Shown piece by piece: positions 59,470 to 64,000 of a stretch of DNA of 64,000 nt (positions are counted from its first letter, which is position 1; every line of letters starts with the position of its first letter). Made by a program: the position numbers and the translations under genes. The stretch spans positions 1 to 64,000 of the forward strand of contig JBBDRN010000007.1 of the NCBI GenBank assembly GCA_040905445.1, written 5' to 3'. The notes beneath the pieces were generated by a model. That model was not told the origin of the DNA. It did not search any database and was given only the letters and a program-made list of their open reading frames with translations. Source of the stretch: SKPT01 sp040905445 (lineage in GTDB: Bacteria; Planctomycetota; Phycisphaerae; Phycisphaerales; Phycisphaeraceae).

Positions 59470-60425
59470 TGAATCCGAGCGACGTCCCCCGCCATCTCGA
59501 CGATCTCAACGCGCAGGTCGGTCAGGCGCTCGTCGGCGCTGAGCGGCACGTGCGGCTGATCTTCATCGCCCTGCTCGTGCGCGGGCACATATTGATCGAG
59601 GGTGTCCCCGGCACGGGCAAGACGCTGCTCGCCCGCGCCATCGGGCGCTGCCTCGGGCTCGAGGTCCGCCGCATTCAGTGCACGCCCGATCTCATGCCCG
59701 GCGACGTGCTCGGCGCCAATATCTTCGATTTCCGCAGCCAGAGCTTCACGCTTACGCGGGGGCCGGTGTTTACGGAGATGCTGCTCGCCGACGAGATCAA
59801 CCGCACGCCGCCCAAGGCCCAGGCCGCGCTTCTCGAGGCGATGCAGGAGCGGGCCGTCTCGATCGATGGCACCACGCACCGGCTCTCCAGCCGCTTCACC
59901 GTCATCGCCACGCAGAACCCCGTCGAGCACGAGGGGACCTACCCCTTGCCCGAGGCGCAGTTGGACCGGTTCCTCTTCAAGCTTCAGACGGACTACCCGG
60001 ACCAGGAGCTGGAGGAGCGCGTCGTCATCGAGCACAGCGCGGCGTCGAGTCCGCCCGAGCTCGACGGTGCGGAGATGCAGCCGCACCTCACGGGCGATGA
60101 GCTCGATGCTCTGCGGTGCGTGCCGGCCAAGGTGCGCATCGATCCGGAGATCGCGCGCTACAGCGTCGCGCTGGCGCGCGCGACGCGGGACCACGCCTGG
60201 ATATCGCTCGGCCTGTCGACCCGCGCCGCGACCGCGCTCGGCGCCGCGGCGCGCGGGGCCGCGGCCTGCGAGGGACGGGATTTCGTCGTGCCCGACGACG
60301 TCAAGGCGCTGTTCCGCCCGCTGGCGCGCCACCGCGTGCTGCTCGCGCCCGCGGCCGACATCGAGGACGTCGACGTCGACACCGTCCTCGACGAGATCCT
60401 CCGCCAGGTTCCCGCGCCGCGCTGA
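59469..60425 (+). CDS. moxR: MoxR-family AAA+ ATPase
   Basis: A 318-residue cytoplasmic AAA+ chaperone-like ATPase. Walker A is GVPGTGKT (residues 45-52) and Walker B LLADEINRTPPKAQAALLEAMQE. Sensor 1 (ATQNPVEHEGTYPLPEAQLDRF) is the MoxR signature. The C-terminal lid contains EGRDFVVPDDVKALFRPLARHR. MoxR proteins are thought to assist maturation of partner proteins with von Willebrand A domains, which fits the DUF58 gene next door. The ATG at 59469 shares a base with the DUF4350 stop codon; the open frame upstream of it lies inside DUF4350. Confidence 0.95.
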   Translation: MNPSDVPRHLDDLNAQVGQALVGAERHVRLIFIALLVRGHILIEGVPGTGKTLLARAIGRCLGLEVRRIQCTPDLMPGDVLGANIFDFRSQSFTLTRGPVFTEMLLADEINRTPPKAQAALLEAMQERAVSIDGTTHRLSSRFTVIATQNPVEHEGTYPLPEAQLDRFLFKLQTDYPDQELEERVVIEHSAASSPPELDGAEMQPHLTGDELDALRCVPAKVRIDPEIARYSVALARATRDHAWISLGLSTRAATALGAAARGAAACEGRDFVVPDDVKALFRPLARHRVLLAPAADIEDVDVDTVLDEILRQVPAPR

Positions 60426-60456
60426 AGCGGTCCGGGCGATCCATCATCAGACCCAA

Positions 60457-61764
60457 GTGATTCCCACACCCCGCCTGCTTCTGATCATGCTCGCGGGCCT
60501 CGTGCTCGCCGCGCTGCCCATCGTGCTCGGCGAGCGCCTCTGGCTGCTGGTCGTCGGCGGCTGGCTGGGGCTGGCCATCACCGTCGCCATCGACGCGGTG
60601 CACCTGCTCCGCGCCCGGCCCGCGCTGGCGGTGCAGGTGCCCAAAGCCATCGGCGTCGGCGACGACCTCGCGCTGGCGGTGCAGGTGCAGCAGCGCGGCC
60701 GCCGCGCGCTCGCCGCGATCTTCCGCACGGAGGTCACCGCGCCGCTGGAGCCCGGCCCGGATGTCCGCGTGGCGCTCCCACCCGGGTCGAGCGCGCACAC
60801 GATTGCGATTCACGTCCCGCGTCGCGGGACGGGGCGGGTCGTGGCGGTCTGGCTTCGGGTCGAGGCGGCGCTGGGGCTGGTGGCGCGCCTCATTCGCCTG
60901 CCGATCGACGCCGAGCCCATCCGCGTGCTGCCCAACACCGGCTACGTTCGCGAGCTGGCGCTGGCGTGCTTCGGCACGTGGCGGCGGCAGGGCAGCGTGC
61001 GCCTGAACATGGTTGGCCAAGGCACCGAGCTCGATTCGCTCGACGCCTACCAGCCGGGCATGGACCTGCACAGCGTCGACTGGAAGACGACCGCCCGGCA
61101 CCAGGCGCTGCGCGTCCGACGCTTTCAGGCGGAACGCAACCAGCGCGTCATGCTTTGCTTTGACACCGGCCGGCTCATGGCGGACCCGATCGACGGCCTC
61201 CAGCGCCTCGACCACGCCATCCACGCCGGGCTGCTGCTGGCCTACGGAGCGCTCAAAGGCAACGACCTTGTCGGCATGCACGCCTACAGCGGTGAGCCCG
61301 AGGCGTGGGTCCCGCCTCGCGCGGGGATGGCGCAACTGCGCCGCGTGGTGGGGGCGGCGGCCGGCCTCGAGCCGCGCGACACGGAGACCAACCACGTCCT
61401 GGGCATGCACGACCTGCTGCGCCGGCTCGACCGGCGCAGCCTCGTCGTCGTGTTCACCGAGCTGACTGACCCGACCACGACGGAGCTGATGGTCGAATAC
61501 GTCGGCCACCTGGCGCAGCACCACCTGGTGGTGTTTTTCGCGCTGGACGATCCGGCGCTCGAGATGTCGACGACCGCCCCGCCTGCGACGCTGCACGCCA
61601 TGGCGGAGGCGACCGTCGCCGGCTCGATGCGGCACGACCGCCAGCGCGTGCTGCGTCGGCTGCGCCAGCGCGCGATCGACGTCATCCACGGCCCGCCGCG
61701 CCAGTCGGCGATCGACCTGCTGCAGCGATACGTGAGGCTCAAGCAGCGCCGGCTGCTCGGGTAG
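60457..61764 (+). CDS. DUF58 (vWA-like) membrane protein
   Basis: A 435-residue protein with two membrane helices at the N-terminus (LLLIMLAGLVLAALPIVLG, LWLLVVGGWLGLAITVAI) and a DUF58 core. The signature YQPGMDLHSVDWKTTAR lies near residue 200, followed by a von Willebrand A-like fold (VMLCFDTGRLMADP, SLVVVFTELTDPTTTE). This is the usual partner of MoxR. The likely start is the GTG at 60457 (VIPTPRLLLIM); an ATG ten codons later at 60487 is the alternative but would cut into the first helix. Positively charged C-terminus. Confidence 0.88.
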   Translation: MIPTPRLLLIMLAGLVLAALPIVLGERLWLLVVGGWLGLAITVAIDAVHLLRARPALAVQVPKAIGVGDDLALAVQVQQRGRRALAAIFRTEVTAPLEPGPDVRVALPPGSSAHTIAIHVPRRGTGRVVAVWLRVEAALGLVARLIRLPIDAEPIRVLPNTGYVRELALACFGTWRRQGSVRLNMVGQGTELDSLDAYQPGMDLHSVDWKTTARHQALRVRRFQAERNQRVMLCFDTGRLMADPIDGLQRLDHAIHAGLLLAYGALKGNDLVGMHAYSGEPEAWVPPRAGMAQLRRVVGAAAGLEPRDTETNHVLGMHDLLRRLDRRSLVVVFTELTDPTTTELMVEYVGHLAQHHLVVFFALDDPALEMSTTAPPATLHAMAEATVAGSMRHDRQRVLRRLRQRAIDVIHGPPRQSAIDLLQRYVRLKQRRLLG

Positions 61765-61789
61765 AGCGCATGCGACAGCGTCGCGGGGG

Positions 61790-61875
61790 GGTGGCACTGA
61801 CAAGCGGAGTCCGCGGAGCTTGTCAGTGTGTACGACGGCAGACACTGACAAGGGCGAAGACGGCCTTGTCAGTGG
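61790..61875 (+). repeat. Family D two-hairpin element, copy 3
   Basis: Hairpin 1 CACTGACAAGC...GCTTGTCAGTG (61795-61828), spacer TGTACGACGGCAGA, hairpin 2 CACTGACAAGG...CCTTGTCAGTG (61843-61874). The first 39 bases are identical to copy 1 at 33488. It splits the MoxR operon between DUF58 and SpoIIM. Confidence 0.8.
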
Positions 61876-61954
61876 CCCCCAACGCCCTGCAGCCTTCCAT
61901 TGGGGGGCGACATGACGTATGGTCGAATGACCGCGTTTGCCGGAGCATCGACGT

Positions 61955-63016
61955 ATGTCCACGCCAGCCCCCGCCCCCGCCACCCCCGCCACTCCGGCCC
62001 CTGCTTCGCTCGCCGATCCGCGGTCGGTGCAGTTCCGGCAGGAGCGTGAGAAGCAGTGGCGTGAGCTGGAGCTGCTCGTGGACCGGGCGCTGCGTCGCGG
62101 GCCGCGCTCGCTGTCGGAGGACGAGTTGTATCGGCTGCCGCTGCTCTACCGCTCGGCGATGGCGAGCCTGTCGGTGGCGCGGCGCACGGCGATGGACCGG
62201 CGCCTTGTCGCCTACCTCGAAGCCCTCGCGGCGCGGGCGTATCTCGTGGTCTACGGTTCGCGGCGCTCGACGGTGGGAGCCGTCCGGCGGTTCCTGGGCG
62301 AAACCTTCCCGCGCGACGTCCGCCGACTCTGGCCCGAGCTCGCGCTCGCCACGCTGATCTTTGCGCTCGCCATGGTCGTGGCCGCCAGTCTCACGTCAGC
62401 TGACCCGGCGTGGTATTACGCGTTTGTCCCCGAGCAGCTCGCCGGTGAGCGCACGCCGGAGAGCACCCGCGATGAGCTGCGCGAGCCGCTCTACGCCCGG
62501 GGCGACGGGCTCATCACCTTCGCTTCGTTTCTCTTCACCCACAACGCGCGCATCGGCATGCTCAGCTTCGCGCTCGGCATTGCCGCGGGTCTGCCCACGG
62601 CGCTACTCGTGTTTCTCAACGGGCTCATCCTCGGCGCCTTCTTCGCTCTGCATGCCGAGCAGGGGCTGCTCTTTGCGATGCTCGGCTGGCTGCTGCCGCA
62701 CGGCATCCCGGAGATCGCGGCGCTGCTGCTCTGCGCCGCGGCGGGTCTGCACATCGGGCGGGCACTGGTCTGGCCCGGGCGGTTGCCCGTGCGTGCTGCG
62801 CTGGCGCAGGCCGGTCGTCGCGGGGCCGGCATTGTGCTCGGCTGCATCCTGCTGTTCGCCGTCGCCGGGCTCGTCGAGGGGCTCTTTCGCCAGACGATCC
62901 AGGACGACTGGACGCGCTACGGCTTCGCCGCGTTCAACCTCGGCTGGCTGGGTTTGTGGATTCTCTACGCGGGGCGGCAGCGGCCTGCGCTCGAGTTGGA
63001 GGGCGGCCATGAGTGA
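61955..63016 (+). CDS. Stage II sporulation protein M (SpoIIM)-like membrane protein
   Basis: A 353-residue membrane protein of the SpoIIM/UPF0118-unrelated type, common in non-sporulating bacteria next to MoxR and RDD genes. A low-complexity PAPAPATPATPAPAS leader (minisatellite) is followed by a helical cytoplasmic part (FRQEREKQWRELELLVDRAL) and about five membrane helices with the conserved FTHNARIGMLSFALGIAAGLPTALLVFLNGLILGAF and LPHGIPEIAALLLCAAAGLHIG segments. TATGGT at 61913-61918 may be its own -10 box, since the family D element separates it from the DUF58 gene by 190 bases. Function unknown; envelope-related. Confidence 0.85.
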   Translation: MSTPAPAPATPATPAPASLADPRSVQFRQEREKQWRELELLVDRALRRGPRSLSEDELYRLPLLYRSAMASLSVARRTAMDRRLVAYLEALAARAYLVVYGSRRSTVGAVRRFLGETFPRDVRRLWPELALATLIFALAMVVAASLTSADPAWYYAFVPEQLAGERTPESTRDELREPLYARGDGLITFASFLFTHNARIGMLSFALGIAAGLPTALLVFLNGLILGAFFALHAEQGLLFAMLGWLLPHGIPEIAALLLCAAAGLHIGRALVWPGRLPVRAALAQAGRRGAGIVLGCILLFAVAGLVEGLFRQTIQDDWTRYGFAAFNLGWLGLWILYAGRQRPALELEGGHE

Positions 63017-63866
63017 GGCCACGGTCGCCCTTCAGACGCCCGAAGGCGTGCCGCTCGAGATCGAGCTGGCGTCGGTCGTCGACCGCTTCAGCGCCCTCGT
63101 CGTGGATCTCGTCATCCTCGCCGTCGCCAGCGTGCTGCTGGTGCTGGCGGTGCGGTGGGTCGGCGGCGTCGGCGCCCTGCCCGAGCCGCTGGCGCTCGCC
63201 TTTCTCGGCCTGTTCCTCGCGCGCTACGGCTACTTCGTCTTCTTCGAGATCCACTGGCGCGGCACGACGCCCGGCAAGCGGCTTCTGCGCCTGCGCGTCA
63301 TCGCGCGCGACGGCGCGGGCCTGGGCGTCGACAGCGTCATCGCCCGCAATCTCATGCGCGACCTCGAGCTCTTCCTGCCCCTGGCCGTCGTCGTCGGCCC
63401 GGAGCAACTCGTCGGCCCAAGCCCGCCCTGGCTCTGGGCGCCCGCGCTGGCGTGGGTGCTGATCCTCGCCCTGCTGCCGTTCATCACCCGCGAGCGCACG
63501 CGTGCCGGCGACCTGATCGCCGGCACCATCGTCGTCCACGAGCCCCGGCCCGCGCTGCTGAACGAGCAAGCCGCCGGCGCTACCGGGCGCTCGGTCACCT
63601 TCACCTCGCGGAAGCTCGCGATCTACGGTGAGCATGAGCTCGAGACGCTGGCCGACATCCTTCACAAGGCCGCCGACGGATGGGCCGATTTCGCCCAGCT
63701 ACGCACAATCGCCACGACCATCGCGGCGAAGATCGGCTACGAGGGTGACGAGCCGACCCGCGCCCCGCACCGATTCCTCAAGGCGTTCTACCAGCAGCAG
63801 CGCGCCGAACTCGAACGCCGGCTGATCTATGGCCAGCGCATCGGCTCGCAGTACGATCGCCGCTAA
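63009..63866 (+). CDS. RDD family membrane protein
   Basis: A 285-residue protein whose ATG overlaps the SpoIIM gene by eight bases. It shows the RDD pattern: VVDRFSALVVDLVILAVASVLLVLAV (Arg-Asp region and first helix), FFEIHWRGTTPGKRLLRLRVI, VIARNLMRDLELFLPLAVVV, then ITRERTRAGDLIAGTIVVHE. The C-terminal 90 residues are a soluble helical extension (LETLADILHKAADGWADFAQLRTIATTIAAKIGYEG) not typical of short RDD proteins. RDD members have been linked to ion transport in some bacteria. It is the last gene of the operon. Confidence 0.88.
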   Translation: MSEATVALQTPEGVPLEIELASVVDRFSALVVDLVILAVASVLLVLAVRWVGGVGALPEPLALAFLGLFLARYGYFVFFEIHWRGTTPGKRLLRLRVIARDGAGLGVDSVIARNLMRDLELFLPLAVVVGPEQLVGPSPPWLWAPALAWVLILALLPFITRERTRAGDLIAGTIVVHEPRPALLNEQAAGATGRSVTFTSRKLAIYGEHELETLADILHKAADGWADFAQLRTIATTIAAKIGYEGDEPTRAPHRFLKAFYQQQRAELERRLIYGQRIGSQYDRR

Positions 63867-63899
63867 ACGCCCCCGCGCCACGCGCGCCCCCGCCGCGGA

Positions 63900-63905
63900 T
63901 ACAAT
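63900..63905 (+). promoter_or_regulatory. -10-like element for the right-edge gene
   Basis: TACAAT followed by GGCCACTC and then ATG, an eight-base gap as at mnmG and cmk; no Shine-Dalgarno. Confidence 0.45.
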
Positions 63906-63913
63906 GGCCACTC

Positions 63914-64000
63914 ATGCGACAGCGATCGAGCAGCCCCCTCGACGTGCGGCCGATGCTGGACAAGGTCCTGCACGACGCGGTCAGCCGCCGCGCCTCCGAC
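63914..64000 (+). CDS. Start of a probable type II secretion/type IV pilus ATPase (runs off the window)
   Basis: Only 29 codons are present. MLDKVLHDAVSRRASD resembles the opening of the catalytic domain of GspE/PilB/PilT-like ATPases, where a helix ending in ASDIH follows. That is a short match, so the call is tentative. The start ATG has a TACAAT box eight bases upstream. If correct, it would give a physical link to the pseudopilin-like tails seen at 36823. Confidence 0.4.
   Translation, partial: MRQRSSSPLDVRPMLDKVLHDAVSRRASD

Overview
The window is very G+C-rich (roughly 70% by eye) and densely packed with genes on both strands. It looks like a chromosomal contig from a planctomycete, most likely of the Phycisphaerae. 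Support for this: GyrB carries a long extra segment in its C-terminal half; there is a MoxR/DUF58/DUF4129/DUF4350/SpoIIM/RDD operon; there are several glycosidases with sugar-acid enzymes; one protein ends in the 'YP-SL-LVP--PFAEEP---YSVGRDSEDDGG' type tail often seen in planctomycete hypotheticals; and short palindromic repeats are abundant, including the peptide SEIRNPKSEI inside housekeeping proteins. The assignment is inference. No rRNA, tRNA, CRISPR array, prophage or intact insertion sequence was seen.

Layout. 1-505 is a low-G+C unidentified ORF at the left edge. 1152-9086 holds eno (-) and the addB-addA recombination helicase-nuclease pair (+). 9256-12586 holds a GH4 glycosidase, a VOC protein and a DUF342/FapA-like protein. 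12787-19808 holds a membrane/AsmA-like fusion (+), then an MBL hydrolase, plsC, cmk and gyrB (all -). 20101-26675 holds catalase, cdsA (-) and dnaE. 27104-34649 holds a cysteine-less thioredoxin-reductase-like flavoprotein, a Gfo/Idh/MocA dehydrogenase, TPR and HEAT-repeat proteins, DUF2267 and an MgtE-like transporter. 34711-39886 holds mnmG, a pseudopilin-tailed hypothetical, and an ArsR regulator with a double AHSA1/SRPBCC protein. 40233-44922 is a compact outer-membrane barrel / cupredoxin / hybrid histidine kinase operon. 45025-49149 holds a putative TIM-barrel glycosidase, a GH39 enzyme and a PIG-L deacetylase. 49408-53059 holds an Eis-like GNAT, then a ureohydrolase overlapping a radical SAM aminomutase-like gene. 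53049-56477 is a fucosidase / HpcH aldolase / glucarate-dehydratase-like divergon. 56557-63866 is the MoxR operon, and at 63914 a secretion-type ATPase begins and runs off the window.

Two patterns cut across the genes. First, most longer intergenic gaps are filled with dispersed inverted repeats of at least ten families (called A-L here). Several families also sit in frame inside addA, addB, dnaE, mnmG and the cupredoxin gene, and two copies supply the stop codon of the neighbouring gene. Second, a series of genes (mnmG, mgtE, cmk, cdsA, the aldolase, the GNAT gene, the right-edge ATPase) has a -10-like hexamer ending 6-8 bases before the start codon and no Shine-Dalgarno sequence. This suggests leaderless transcripts, and it helps choose start codons for cmk and cdsA.
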